Shown here piece by piece: positions 41,421 through 53,088 of a stretch of 64,000 bases of DNA; the stretch's first letter is position 1; every line of letters begins with the position of its first letter. Made by a program: the position numbers and the translations under genes. Under the pieces are notes generated by a model that made no database searches, was not told the origin of the DNA, and saw nothing but the letters and a program-made list of their open reading frames with translations. This stretch comes from Ganoderma boninense (taxonomy: Eukaryota; Basidiomycota; Agaricomycetes; Polyporales; Polyporaceae): contig CM035308.1 of assembly GCA_002900995.3 (NCBI GenBank), positions 2,666,001 through 2,730,000 on the forward strand. Reading direction: 5' to 3'.

Positions 41421-43941
41421 CTCGCAGGAAGATGAAGAAAGCCATCGCTGTTGATATAGCTATGCAGCTGCAAGGTTGAACATCAGGAACACAATCAACA
41501 GTGTAGTAGTTGTATTGAATTATGTAAATGCACCAGAATCAGGTAGATGGTCTCCTGGTACACAAGGGTGATCAGCGCGACACGGCTGAAAATTCCGCTC
41601 TCCCGGTCTACTGCCCATTCCATGTCGAATGCGAGAGGCAAGGATGCAGTCTCTGGTAGTTTCCGGAGATCGTCCATCATGCTATCAATACGGTTCTTGA
41701 GCTGCTTCTTAGAACCGAGGTGAACGAGCGACCACAAAGAGGGAATTGTGAGCCGAGTAAGTCCTGAGACAAGGATGGGATCGACGTGCTTGCGGAGAGA
41801 GGGAACTTGGCGTTCGACCTCTGGCTTGTCACTCCGGACGTTGTCCGTGTAAACAAGCTGGACTTCAGGGTGCCCAAAGAGGCGGAGTGAGTTGGCAATC
41901 TTCGAGAGAGCTGGCATGCACTGGCTGTGTGCTTTGGTGGGGTTAAATGTTATACCGTGTATCTCGACATCCTGATTCACAATGGTGTGCATTGCACTGA
42001 AAACTTCCTCGCCCTCGACCTTGATGAGGTGCTTTGGAACCTATCAAAGAAATCAATTAGCATCACAGACTCGGAGCCAGGAGAGATACCGCACACTCAC
42101 AAGGTATGGCATACCTTATGGCTGTGGTCGATGGAGAGGATCGTTGCAGGGAGCATCGCTGAGTACTGGTCAAGTTCGTCGGCATACCGCTCGATGATTG
42201 TGTCGTAAACATTTCGAAAGTAGTGCTCAGATGGCACATATCCTGCGAAGCCTCGGCGGTCGTTCCAGTCGCTAAACGGAGTATGGAGTGGCGCAAAATT
42301 TGCTTCGATGAATGCCATGCGTGACTTGACAAGCTCAAGGAATTGGATGTGCTTGTGCTCGTACCGACGGAGGTGGAACATACGGATAATCTCTGAGAAT
42401 GGCACTGGACCAATGCCATGCTGGAATGAGGAGCGGAGCAATGCAACGAGGCGATCCGAAAGGGCATTACGATGGGTAAGGAAGAAAGTGAACTGGGATG
42501 CGACAGCAGCCGGGAGGACATCGAGGATCACAGGGGACCAACTCTGGTAAGTCTTGCCACAAGCCTCCTCTGGGCAGCGATAGCGATAACCAATAATGTA
42601 CAAGTTACTTTCCATATCTACGACACGACGTGGGGAGCGCGGCCATCCTTTGCATTGCAACAGGACGGTGCGACCAGTCTTCGTGCTTGTACGCCCAGCG
42701 CTGCGACAAGCGGGGCAAGGAATACGTTCACCGAGGAGATGGGGAATCCAAACGAAGTACTCCGGGAGGTAGAAGAGAGCGGGGTTGAGGTTGAAAATGT
42801 TGCGAGACGAGAACACAATGTTGCGGGGGCACAGGACGAACCGTCCGTCATCATAGCAGGATGGGCAGCCAGACCCGCCCCGCTCCATCTCCACGCGCAG
42901 GTGGTCGCATACCTCGTTGTAGTCCGCCTGGAGCCACACCGGAAGTGTGGAGCGAGATGGGGTCGGACACGGTACACCTGTCTCCCCGCCAGCGGCTGTG
43001 GTACCACCTCCAGGCACACTTGAAGGGGTGTCATCGTCATCGTCAGGCACAATTCCCATCTCCTCGTCCATGTTGAGGCTGGTGGTCTCCGTCCTAGGCT
43101 GCGCCAGGATGCTGTCAATGCTGTTGTCTTCATGCCTACATGTGTCTGAAAGGGACGCCGTCACGTTAGAATGTAGGCATACTAAACCTGGCTTACCACC
43201 GAGACGTACCGTGAAGGGGAGTATGGTCTGTTGCACCATACTCAAAGAAACTAGAGATTATGTTTGCGCGGTTATGATCTAGACTTGCAGGCGTTGATGA
43301 ACCCGAACTGCTTGAGTTCGCGCTCGCTGCAAGGTGCGTTAGCAAGTCACGAGGAAACTGAGCTGGGCTGAGAACAAACCTTGCAGGGGCACGGAAGGAG
43401 CAGTCGTGCTGCCTGTTCACTCTCGAGCGCGACACGGCTCTGCTGTGGCGGTCGATGGGAGGCTGCGTCCATTGTGTTCAGTGCTCCTGTCATCTCCACA
43501 TCCACATCCGCCTGGTTCCTCGCGCCTGCCCCCATCCTGTCCACCATGTCCGTTGCATCCGTTATGCCCTCCGCTTCCATCGTGTCTGTTGCATCCATTG
43601 TGTTCGTCGCGTCCGTTGTGTTCGCCGCGTGGGTTGCGTCCATCAGACCGGGGGGTCTCACTGCTGGCCGCCGCGCCCACGGTCACGCTCGCAGTGTTGC
43701 CTGCCACTGAAAAAGTCAATTGTGAGTAACAAAAACATAGACTGCTGTGAAACATACCTGTGCCCATCGCCGCTGCCGCCTTCTGGCTCGTCGCCACAGT
43801 GGGTGCCGCGACCGAGGCCTTGTTCTTCCTGGGTCGTCCGACTGGGTTGCCTTTGGTACCCGCGTCCGGCTTGTTTTTCGTGCCGGGCGGCCGTCCACGC
43901 TTTCGCTTAGGTGGGTTCTCGGTGGTGGGAGGATCTGACAT
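41421..43941 (-). pseudogene. AT-hook / Cys-rich domain / RNase H-like / 3'-5' exonuclease gene, cut by Gypsy-1
   Basis: It starts at 43941 with two AT-hook-like motifs (KRKRGRPPG and VGRPRK), which bind minor-groove AT-rich DNA. A short repetitive Asp/Ala/Thr/Met segment follows. A ~300-aa region has paired Cys motifs (CPSC, CPAC, CPEEAC) resembling the zinc-binding domain I recall as DUF6729. A segment with IDHSHK and VYTDN recalls an RNase H/DDE-type fold. The last segment, LAFDMEWAVD, matches motif I of a DEDD 3'-5' exonuclease (Werner-like). After an intron ending TTGCAG (about 41471) the exon is broken at 41421 by Gypsy-1 copy 2; coding sequence continues briefly at 34871-34818. The exonuclease lacks its second half here, so the gene is dead. 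Confidence 0.78.
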
Positions 43942-44616
43942 AGAGGCGATGAGGAAATAAGCTTCGAGAAGTGGACGAATATGGAGACTGTAGCCCAGCG
44001 ACGATGGCGGGCCTGGGAGGATACGCAGGATGAGCGCCGGAAATGTTTGTCCTTGTTAGGTAGGTCCCTTTCAAAGTCTGCCAGGTCGTAGGTGGCGCGC
44101 ACCTATGTTCCTACTGCCGTGCGATTTTTCTCAGTACGTTCTCTCACGGGGTACCAAATCGGGGCACCCTGCCAAACGGCCGCCCAGTTTCACCAGTCGT
44201 TAGGGACACGTCTTTCTTTTAACTCTCCGCTGACATGTCCCGTTCGACTGGTTCGAGTCTAGGATTTCAGGGGATTGCAGTGAGTAAGTGGTCTCGTACC
44301 CTACCGTCTGGGTACGAGACCATGAGTAAGGTGTCACCAGTGGATATCAGTCGCATCAAGGCGTTCAGTAGAATTAAGTCCCATTAAGTACCGGACGAAT
44401 TCCTGATTAGTTGGAATCTACACAGTCTGTAAAGCAATTCCAGTGTCTGGCGATGGTATCGTGATAGAGGGCTCAGATTTCACCTTCGAGTCGCTGACAG
44501 GGACAATACCAAGATTGATAGCACAAACGGAACGAGAGCACTGAGACGAACTCGGAGAGCGCACAGTGTAAGCAGTTGATCAGACAATTCTTCTCCAAAA
44601 ATTCAGTAGATAGCAA
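43942..44616. other. Intergenic region with a hairpin insertion
   Basis: Separates the exonuclease gene start from the 3' end of esterase B. Besides the hairpin at 44281-44330, no gene or repeat was recognised. Confidence 0.5.
44281..44330. repeat. Perfect hairpin flanked by 8-bp direct repeats
   Basis: TGGTCTCGTACCC (44289-44301) and GGGTACGAGACCA (44310-44322) form a perfect 13-bp stem with an 8-nt loop. TGAGTAAG flanks it on both sides (44281-44288, 44323-44330). Confidence 0.8.
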
Positions 44617-47110
44617 CTACATCGGGAACTGGAGCGAAAGGTTTGTAAGAATGTTGAACCCTTCGACACGGTAGTCATCTGTGGTGATGCTTAGCGGCCG
44701 GATGAGTCCGTCCCAGAATGTCAGCAGCTTGCGCGAGTCGAGCGTGTACTGGGGCCAGTAGAGGCGTTTCGCGCCGTTCGGATCGAGGTTGTTCACGAAG
44801 TTGACGAGGTAGTCTGTCATGTCACCACCCATGTACACGTTCAGGAGGTCTGTCCCATGCGCGCTCCCAATCCCCGGGGCGAGCTTGAACCGCTTGCTCA
44901 CTACGAGGCCCATAAAAAGACTCGTCAGATCGAAGCATGATTTGGGAAAACACCATACAGGTAGAAGATCGAACATACGGAATGACCAGGTGGGCTGTGC
45001 CGCAGCGGTGGCATTCAGGAAGAATCGGCGGGGTGCCTGGAAGATCAAGTCCCCTTGGAAGGCAGCAAGACGCTTGAACTGAGGTGTGAGCGCGTTGAAG
45101 ATACCTGTGCCGAAGGGGGAGCCTTGAGAGGGGTCTGCCGGGTATGCCTGCAGGACCGAGTCGATGTCGCTATCAGAAGCCGCCGGCATGTAGATCTGTT
45201 TGATATACGAGTGCAGCTCTGATTCGGTCCTATTTCACCACGGACATGATCAATGCCATTGATGAAAATGACGGCTGAGAGACGCTTACGTGACATTGAG
45301 GTTGGAAAGGGAGAAGAAAGTCCCCTCGTCGTCGCAGTCCTAGAGACGTGGTGTCATTACATCAAGCTATCAATGTTATAACATATGAATCACTTACACC
45401 GGTGATGAGGGGGACGTTGGCGATACTTCCCTTCTGGACAAGTGCTTGGGGGCCATCGGTCAAGAAAACACCGTCTGCGCGGGGAAGCCAGGCCAAGCGA
45501 AGAGACTAGAGTAGTGCTTTAGAACATGTATGACTATCATAAAATAGGATGATTATCACCTGATACGAGAACATGTTGGGAGTCGCGTCCACAGCCGTCT
45601 TGAGCTTCTTATAGTCGACCTCCCTGAGGCACTGCAGTGTGTTCGACGCGCCTGAGCAGCCAGTCTCAGCGACGAGACCATCATAGTCGGCTTGCCCGTT
45701 GACAATGTCGCCAATAGGGATGGGAGAGCCGGATTGCATGAATGCGCCTCGGAAGAGACCTTCAGTGTTGCCCCCGTTCGTGAGCAGGTGCAGCGCGACC
45801 GAGATTGCTCCAGCGCTCTCGCCCCATCTGCGGACCCGAGTAAAGGGGAAAGACGGACAGCAACTCGGTAAAGATGTGGACCCATAGCTGCACACCAAAG
45901 ATAGAGTATTGGACGTACATGGTGACCTTTGTGGGGTCGCCTCCGAATGCCGAGATATACTTCTGCACCCAGCGAAGGGCGAGACGTTCTGCGGAATCCG
46001 GTCACTGTCAGATGCCCGCCACAAACTATTGAATAGTAGCATAATACTGACGGTCCTGCAGGCCGAGATTGCCAACGCCGGCATCCTTGACTTCCTGGCT
46101 AGCGAGGAAGCCGAAAGCTAATCTCTGTGGTCAGCGTGCATTTATCCGTTCTGCGATGCGCTCCCATACCGGACACCCTGAAACGCGGATCAGGTACGAT
46201 GTATGTAGTAGACCGCTGTTAGAGATGCTCACCGATAATTCATGCTCACGTAGATGACTGGTTCCTTGAGCTTAATCGACCGCTTCACGATGACCCCTCC
46301 ATCATAGCTAGGAAAGATAGTTAGTTATGCTTTATATTACGGCCGGACAAGGATGGGAAATCACATGTTCGTGGCCCCAAGCTCAAAGCCGCCTCCACAC
46401 AACGTGAGCGTCTATGAATGCTTTCTGGGTATCTGCGACGTACCTCCGTAAATCCACTAGATGGCCATCAGTATATTCAATACAAGCCTAATGACATGCG
46501 GTGATTCCAAGTACTCACGACTACCACCGGCAGCTTTTCGTCGGGCTTCGTACCTGCGGGGACGATGACGTTAAGAGAAAGGCCTTCGAGTTAAATTCCG
46601 TCAGTGTCTGGGACTCGGAATGCCCATTCAATCAAACAAAACTCACAGTCCTCGGACTCCCGGGTAATCCTTCGGTATATCGTGTTCATAATGATGTCCA
46701 CGAGCTTTTGGACCACTTTCGGCACAACTGGGACCGTAAACGACTGCTGCGGACAAGCAGGCCCGAACGTGGTTGCCGCATGCGTGTCGTTATAAGGGTC
46801 CACCGCGACCGGAAGGCTGAAGCGAAGGTTCCCCATTCTGTCAGACCGACAGAGAGCATCAGTCCATGACCCCTGCGGGCAGTTCGTGAAGGACAACCCA
46901 CGGCGGTTTCGCGAATGGGATGCCCAAGAACTTGTAGACTGTGCCGTCCGAAGTGCCCATGAATGTCCCATGATCGAGCTGGATGGAAGGAGCTGGGCGA
47001 CTTGTTGGGCCCCAGGATTCCGGTCTTGACAATCCCAGCGGCTCTTGTAAGGGCACCGCAAACGCGGTTCCGATGACGAATGCCACCAAGCAGAGTGGTC
47101 GCGAGAACAT
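44617..47110 (-). CDS. Type-B carboxylesterase/lipase B, secreted
   Basis: An intact multi-exon gene, ATG at 47110, stop at 44617. It is a member of the alpha/beta-hydrolase type-B carboxylesterase family (Candida rugosa lipase-like), which cleaves carboxylic esters outside the cell. The signal peptide is MFSRPLCLVAFVIGTAFAVP. Domain order: SIQLDHGTFMGTSDG start, GPACPQQ, oxyanion-hole exon WIYGG plus GFELGG-like GFELGA, nucleophile RWGESAGA (about 45820), acid DCDDEGT, His in SAHGTDL. It includes a 13-nt exon (46444-46456) and an 8-nt exon (46170-46177) shared with paralogues C and D. All splice junctions I checked keep frame. TATA box at 47189-47195. Substrate unknown. Confidence 0.9.
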
Positions 47111-47188
47111 GTGGAGGCGGGGGTGACTAGAGAGGCGGACGTGTACACGACTTGAAGAACTCGAAGCTACTGTCACTGCGACAGGCAA

Positions 47189-47195
47189 ATTTATA
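47189..47195 (-). promoter_or_regulatory. TATA box of esterase B
   Basis: TATAAAT on minus within CCGTATAAAT, about 80 bp before the ATG. The same CCGTATAAAT at the same spacing precedes esterase C. Confidence 0.6.
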
Positions 47196-47319
47196 CGGAG
47201 GTGTAGCTCCCAAAGCCCCATAAGCGTCGAATGCCCAACGCAAGCAAAAATGACTGTACAGTGGGCACTGTTCGCCACCGATAGTTTCTCGCACTGACAA
47301 GGTCTCATCTTGATTCTTA

Positions 47320-47480
47320 ACCACATTGTGGCTGCCGAAATCCACGGTACGAGCACCACGCCACACCTGTGAAAGCGTAGCTCGCCTCAAGCGTGAGCGC
47401 AACCCGTCCGATACATTACCCACACAGCCGAAATCAGCGCGATTGCGAGCTGTCTGCTCAGACATAGTTCGCAGATAGGA
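47320..47480 (+). pseudogene. Decayed fragment of a trk potassium transporter gene
   Basis: Aligns by eye to exon 4 of the intact trk gene (about 53550-53730). Shared pieces include GCyGCCGAAATsCACsG, ACGAGCACC, GAGCGCrAC and CAGCCGAArysAGC. Indels and stops destroy the frame. It lies just upstream of esterase B, indicating an old duplication of a trk-esterase segment. Confidence 0.6.
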
Positions 47481-48735
47481 GGCGGCGGGCGAAGGGAGGC
47501 GGAGTGTGAGCAAACTTCAGGGTGTTCAGTTTGTGGTTGAGGCCACACTTCCTGTGAACAGAGTCAGATCGTATTCAGAGCATTAGCCTCCTTCAGAAGC
47601 CTCCCTCGATTCTCCATTTTGTTTTTCTCTGGGACCGCCGCGGCTGAAGCGCTGTTGCATCCCACAGTGTCCTCCTCGAGTAAGATATACGTACTTCGTT
47701 CTTACCGCATCTCTTCCTCCGCGTATCTCATCGGAAAACTATCAGGTGCTCAATGTGGATTGCGGGAGCGGGATGGAAGTTGGAGGGAGAGGAAGTTGGA
47801 GGGAGGAAGGCGCAGGCGGCGGGCGACGCGTCTGACAGTGGCACACTCGCCAGCTGCCTCCCATCAATCGGCGCTTCGGAAATCGCACACACTGCCACGA
47901 AGAGTGAATAATTATGCAACGCGAAGGACATGAGGGGTGGTAAGAGTGCATTACAGCAATGTAGGTTTCAGTTGTGTATGATGTTCGAAAAATAGTGCTT
48001 GGGAACGAAGGTATATCATATGTACGCATGCCTCCGCAACTTTAGGTGAGATAGTAGGCGCCGATTAATATGAAGGGGCAGCATCGAGTAGCCAAACAGC
48101 TCCGAGCCGTATTACGCCATGCTTCAGTGTGAGCTCGATACGTCTGAGGATGATGATAATTTGGCCACCGGAATATTTTAATTAAGACCGGTACCGCTGA
48201 AGTTGACTTGGAGCCATGATGGTAAAACGTCCTGGGGCGTGGATAATGCTGGGGGGGTAGACATGAACATATGTGTTTCTAATGGAAGACCCCGGATGGA
48301 GGACGGGTGGCGGTCTTGTGTGAGCTTGTTGCGCCGCCGCTCACATTCATCGCTTCTTGTCCGATGGCCTCGAGCTTGAAGTTTAATTAACGACGTGCCA
48401 CATTCCCTAGTCCGTGAAGACGGTTCAGCCCCACCTGACACATACGGAATCTTCGCATTCAGCGAGTTCGAACGGGTGGGAGCAGCCTGGCGGATTAATT
48501 TCGTTTCGCATTCGCCACCATCTTCTAATGCATACATCCATTCTTAGTCCGGACCAACATACAACCTGCCAAGTGATGTCAGGCGACGGTAATATGACGG
48601 CACACTGAGAACTCACCTGAAAGACCTGGGATAAGGTCCAGATTATATAGCACAAACAGAGCAAGTGCACAACAAAGGAGAAACTGGGCGTCAGACAAAC
48701 GTCCGAAACCAAAACGAGGGGCACAGCAACCGCGA
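47481..48735. other. Intergenic region between esterases B and C
   Basis: About 48100-48370 is homologous to about 33600-33930 upstream of esterase A, a trace of segmental duplication. The rest shows no recognisable gene. Confidence 0.55.
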
Positions 48736-51191
48736 CTAGATCGGGAACTGGAGCGCAAGGTCCGTAAGAACATTGATTCCGTCGACACGGTAGTCGTCCT
48801 TGGTGATAGTGAGCGGGACGAGCCCGTCCTCGAACGTCAGCAGGTCGCGCGAGTCGAGCGAGTACTGCGGCCAGTGGATGCCCGTCGCGCCGTTCGGGTC
48901 GAGGTGGTTCACGAAGTTGACGAGGTAGTCCGTCATGTCGCCGCCCCCGTACACGTTCAGGATGTCTGTTGCGTGCATGGACCCGACCACGGGGAGTGCC
49001 TTGAGCCGCTTGCTCACTGCAGTGAAGATGCGTCAGGTGGATGGAATGACTTGGGCGTAGTCATGCTGAGAAAAGGGAGGGAGTCCACTTACGGAACGAC
49101 CACGTGGATTGCCTTCCGGCTGTCGCGTTCAAGAAGAATCGGCGGGGACCCTGGAAGACGAGGTCGCCCTGCATGGCGGCGAGACGCTTGAACTGGGGCG
49201 TGATCGCGTTGAGGTAGCCCGTGTCGAAGGGGGAACCTTGAGTGGGGTCTGCCGGGTATGCTTGCAGGACCGAATCGATGTCGCCGTCGGAGGCCGTGGG
49301 GGCGTAGATGTTTTTGATATACGAGTGCAGCTCCGAGTCGGTTCTGTTTCACCGCGAGTATGGTGAGCACGCTCGATGGAGACGGCAGTCGAGAGATGCT
49401 TACGTGACATTGAGGTTTGAGAGGGAGAAGAGAGTCCCCTCGTCATCGCAGTCCTGGATGCGAGGTGTTGCTGCATCAAGTTTAAAATGTAACAGCATAT
49501 GAATCGCTTACGCCAGTGACGAAAGGTACATTGGCGATACTTCCTTGCTGGACAAGCGCTTGAGGGTGATCGGTCAAGAAAATACCGTCCGCGCGAGGAA
49601 GCCATGTCAAGCGAAGAGACTGGAGGGAAACGCATCAAAATATGCGTTTTACTCGCAGTAACAGAGCGGCTATCACCTGGTACGAGAAAATGTTGGGCGT
49701 CGCGTCCACAGCCGCCAGGAGCCTGTTGAAGTTGACCTCCCTGAGGCACTGCAGCGTGTCCGACGCCCCAGAGCAGCCGGTCGCAGCGACGATGCCGTCG
49801 TAATCCGCTTGCCCATTGACTATGTCACCAGTGGGAATGGGAGAGCCGGATTGCATGAATCCGCCTCGGAAGAGACCTTCAGTGTTGCCCCCGTTCGTGA
49901 GGAGGTGCAGCGCAACCGAGATTGCGCCAGCGCTCTCACCCCATCTGCGGATCCGAGGAAGGGGGGAAGGACAACGACAACGACTTGATGAACATGTGGA
50001 CCCACAGCGGCACACAGAAATTATAGAGTATTAGACGTACATGGTGACCTTTGTGGGGTCCCCTCCGAACGCCGAGATGTACTTCTGCACCCAGCGAAGG
50101 GCGAGACGCTCTATGGAATCCGGCGGCCGTCAGATGGCACCCCAAATAATTGAATAGCATATTACTGACGGTCCTGCAAGCCGAGATTGCCAACGCCGGC
50201 ATCCTTGACTTCCTTGCTCGCGAGGAATCCGAAAGCTAATCTCGGTGGTCAGCATGCATTTATCCGCTCTGAGACGCGCTTCCTCACCGGACACCCTGAA
50301 ACGCGGATCAGCCACAGTGCGTCTTCGACGCGCGGAGGTGGAGTAAGGCGCTGTTAGAGAGGCTCACCGATAGTTCATGCTCACATAAACGACGGGTTCG
50401 TTGAGCTCGATCGACCGCTTCACGATGACCCCGCCATCATAGCTGGGAACGCATGTCAGTTATGCTTCAAAGGGCGACCGAGGATGGGAAGTCACATGTC
50501 CGTCCCCCCGAGCTCGAAGCCGCCTTCGCATAACGTCAGCGTCTATTATTACCCCCTGCCTATGCGCAACGTACCTCCGAAAATCCACTAGATGGCCACA
50601 AGCATATTCAATACAAGCCTAATAGCATGTGATAGTCTCCGGTACTACTCACGACTGCGACCGGCAGCTTCGCGCCAGGCTTGATCCCTGCGGGGACGAC
50701 AACGTTGAGAGAAAGGCCTTCGAGTTCCATTCCGTCAGTGTCTGGGAGCCGTGCATGCCGCGTCAAATTAAACTCACAGTCCTCGGAAGACGGGGTGATC
50801 ACTTGGTAGACCCCGTTCACGATCAAGTCGGTGGCCTCTTGGACCAACCCCGACACGATGGGGAGCGTAACGGACTGCTGGGGACAAGCAGGCCCGAACG
50901 CGGCCGCCGCGTGTGTGCCGCTATAAGGATCCACCGCCACTGGAAGGTTGAAGCGAAGGTTCCCGGTCCTGCAAGACGGACATGGGCCATGTGGACAGCA
51001 TACACATACGAAAGGAGAACGCACGGCGGTTTTCCGAACGGGATGCCCAAGAAGCGGTCGACTACGCCGTCCGAGGTGCCGATGAAGGTCCCGTCATCGA
51101 GCTGGATGGAGGGAAGGGCACGCTTCGCGGTGGGCACCGCGACTGTGGCTCCGATGACGAGGGGCACGAAGGAGAGCGACCGCAAGAACAT
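48736..51191 (-). CDS. Type-B carboxylesterase/lipase C, secreted
   Basis: Intact paralogue of B. ATG at 51191, stop at 48736. The signal peptide MFLRSLSFVPLVIGATVAVP is followed by a possible KR processing site. Motifs in order: LDDGTFIGTSDGVVDRFLGIP, GPACPQQ, WIFGG (13-nt exon 50575-50587) with GFELGG oxyanion loop, an 8-nt exon (50288-50295), nucleophile WGESAGA (about 49940), DCDDEGT acid, and MHATDIL histidine. The exon carrying SKRLK and the His segment is fused in C, whereas D has an intron there. The role is probably extracellular hydrolysis of lipids, sterol esters or plant-wall esters; the exact substrate cannot be read. Confidence 0.9.
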
Positions 51192-52332
51192 CTCGAGGTG
51201 GGGAGTGCGCGGAGAGACAGGCCTTTACGCGGCTAGAAGGCGTCGGAGCTGCTGTCAATGCGGCATGTGCATTTATACGGAGGTGTCTCCATATCGGCTC
51301 CTGCATGTGTCGAGTGTCAAACGCGAGCAAGATGACTGAACGGTAGCCCTCCTCCGAAGAATGAGGCCCAGCAGGTTCCCATCGCACTCGGAGAAGGGTA
51401 AATCGGGCATCGAGTGGTGGTGGAGCCTAGCTCGGCTATGTTCATCGTGATGCGGACTTGTGAGACTGACATCAGTCCGCTGGTGAACCCATGTTAAGTG
51501 CCGCAGGAGTCCTGAGAAGCCTGAAAACTCACGAGACAGCCAAAGAAATAGACAGAATCACACGGCTCGGAGTGGTGGAGACGGCGACGGCGACGAGGGA
51601 AGACCGCAGTGCACATGGATGCGAAGTCGCCCAAATTGAGCGACACGGGGCTTGACTGATGGTCATTGGCTGCGACAGTTCGGACCGATGACGGCATTTC
51701 GCCCGCTGGCAGCAGCCTGCAGGGATAACTGAGAATACGCGGGGCGAAAAGCATGGAAGCGGAGACTGTGGGCAAACCGGTTCAAGAAACACGTACGCAG
51801 CACGATCGTAGAGACCCTGTATGCCAGGTAGGATTTTGCTCAGTCTGGAAGACGGAAAGATTAGGGTGATGACACCTCTTCCCATGCTTCCATGTCGGGT
51901 CGGAAAAACAACAGAAGAGCCTGTCAGAATCCTACAGGGCGACTGCGTAAGTATCCAGACCAGCTGAGGTATCGTTGATGGTCGACTGCCGCATCATGGG
52001 TCCAAGAATCAACCACAGTCCTTGCCAACTGAACCGGCGGTAAATGCCCCGGATGTCACAGGACAGTTCGCGGCACCGACAATTCAATGTCTGGACCGGA
52101 CTGAATAACCGTCTCAACGGATGGTTCATGGAATGGGTGATTTGTCGCTGGTAACTTACGAGTGTTAATCCACCGAAATGTTCCGCAGTTCGGAGTGCTC
52201 CCGTGTGGATGCACTTGACTCGCCGAGCAAGAGCAATGGCTAGAAGGGCTATCCAGGTGCGATTGCCTTTAGAATCATGAAAGCAGGAAGGAAGGTATCA
52301 ATGTCGAGACAAAATGACGGTTACCACAGCGG
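51192..52332. other. Intergenic region upstream of esterase C
   Basis: Contains the esterase C promoter with TATAAAT (rc at 51271-51277), 80 bp before its ATG. The remaining ~1 kb holds only short unsupported frames. Confidence 0.5.
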
Positions 52333-52374
52333 AGATCCCGATTCTGGCGCCTCAGACCGCTCGGCCATCTCGCC
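52333..52374 (-). repeat. Inverted 5'-half copy of tRNA-Leu
   Basis: The minus strand reads GGCGAGATGGCCGAGCGG onward through the anticodon-loop region with two substitutions relative to the tRNA at 52437, then diverges. The 3' half is missing, so it is a pseudogene fragment forming a ~42-bp inverted repeat with the real tRNA. Confidence 0.85.
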
Positions 52375-52436
52375 GCCGCTCAACAGCCACATGCGTCGAA
52401 TTTCGTTATGTATTCTTTTGGTCCCTAACGTTGCAT

Positions 52437-52516
52437 GGCGAGATGGCCGAGCGGTCTAAGGCGCCAGAATCAGGATCTGGTCCGAAAGGGCGGGGGTTCG
52501 AATCCCCCTCTCGTCA
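52437..52516 (+). tRNA. tRNA-Leu (anticodon CAG)
   Basis: 80 nt. Acceptor GGCGAGA pairs with TCTCGTC (one G-T wobble), discriminator A. D arm GCC/GGC, anticodon stem CCAGA/TCTGG with loop ATCAGGA (anticodon CAG, codon CUG), variable arm of about 11 nt as expected for a class II tRNA, T arm GGGGG TTCGAAT CCCCC. No intron. A TTTT run at 52521-52524 is the likely pol III terminator. Confidence 0.95.
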
Positions 52517-53088
52517 GATGTTTTGTTCTATTGTTTTAGTTCAAATTTATTCTGTGGAAGGACAGGCACAGTAATCACAGTACAGTAAAACCGCATTCTA
52601 CATACATCTAGATGTGCAGCCACAAACTAACCGTTACGGGAGATCAGCTATCTCGGAGAATAAGCGCTCCCCGAAACAGGCCCAACGGTCTTCCCCATTC
52701 ACTTTCGTCAGGTCGAGGATGTATTGGAATTCTTTGATGCGTTTCAATGTGGAATATAAGGCCCCAGAAGGGGGCCGATTTTAATCAACGCGGTGGAGGA
52801 GCGTCGTTAAGCTTGTCGCGAACTGGCAAAAAGGTCTAGGCGCTCACTGGCGGTGTTGCAAACGGAGCAAGCGCGTACGTTCAATATTATTAGCGTCTAC
52901 AGTTGAGTTTAATATGTACGCTAATTGCAAATCACTGAAAGGTATTTAATGCTATCTTCCTTCCTTTGACGACGACATCGCCCAGTTCCACCAGAAACGG
53001 GGAGCGGCGAGGTCCATGTCGAGTACCTCCATCTTGCCCTGAACCCCCTTGTCACGGAGGCGGCAGCTTGGATGAGACGGTTTGGTCG
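52517..53088. other. Intergenic region upstream of trk
   Basis: Presumed promoter region of the potassium transporter. No other feature recognised. Confidence 0.45.
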
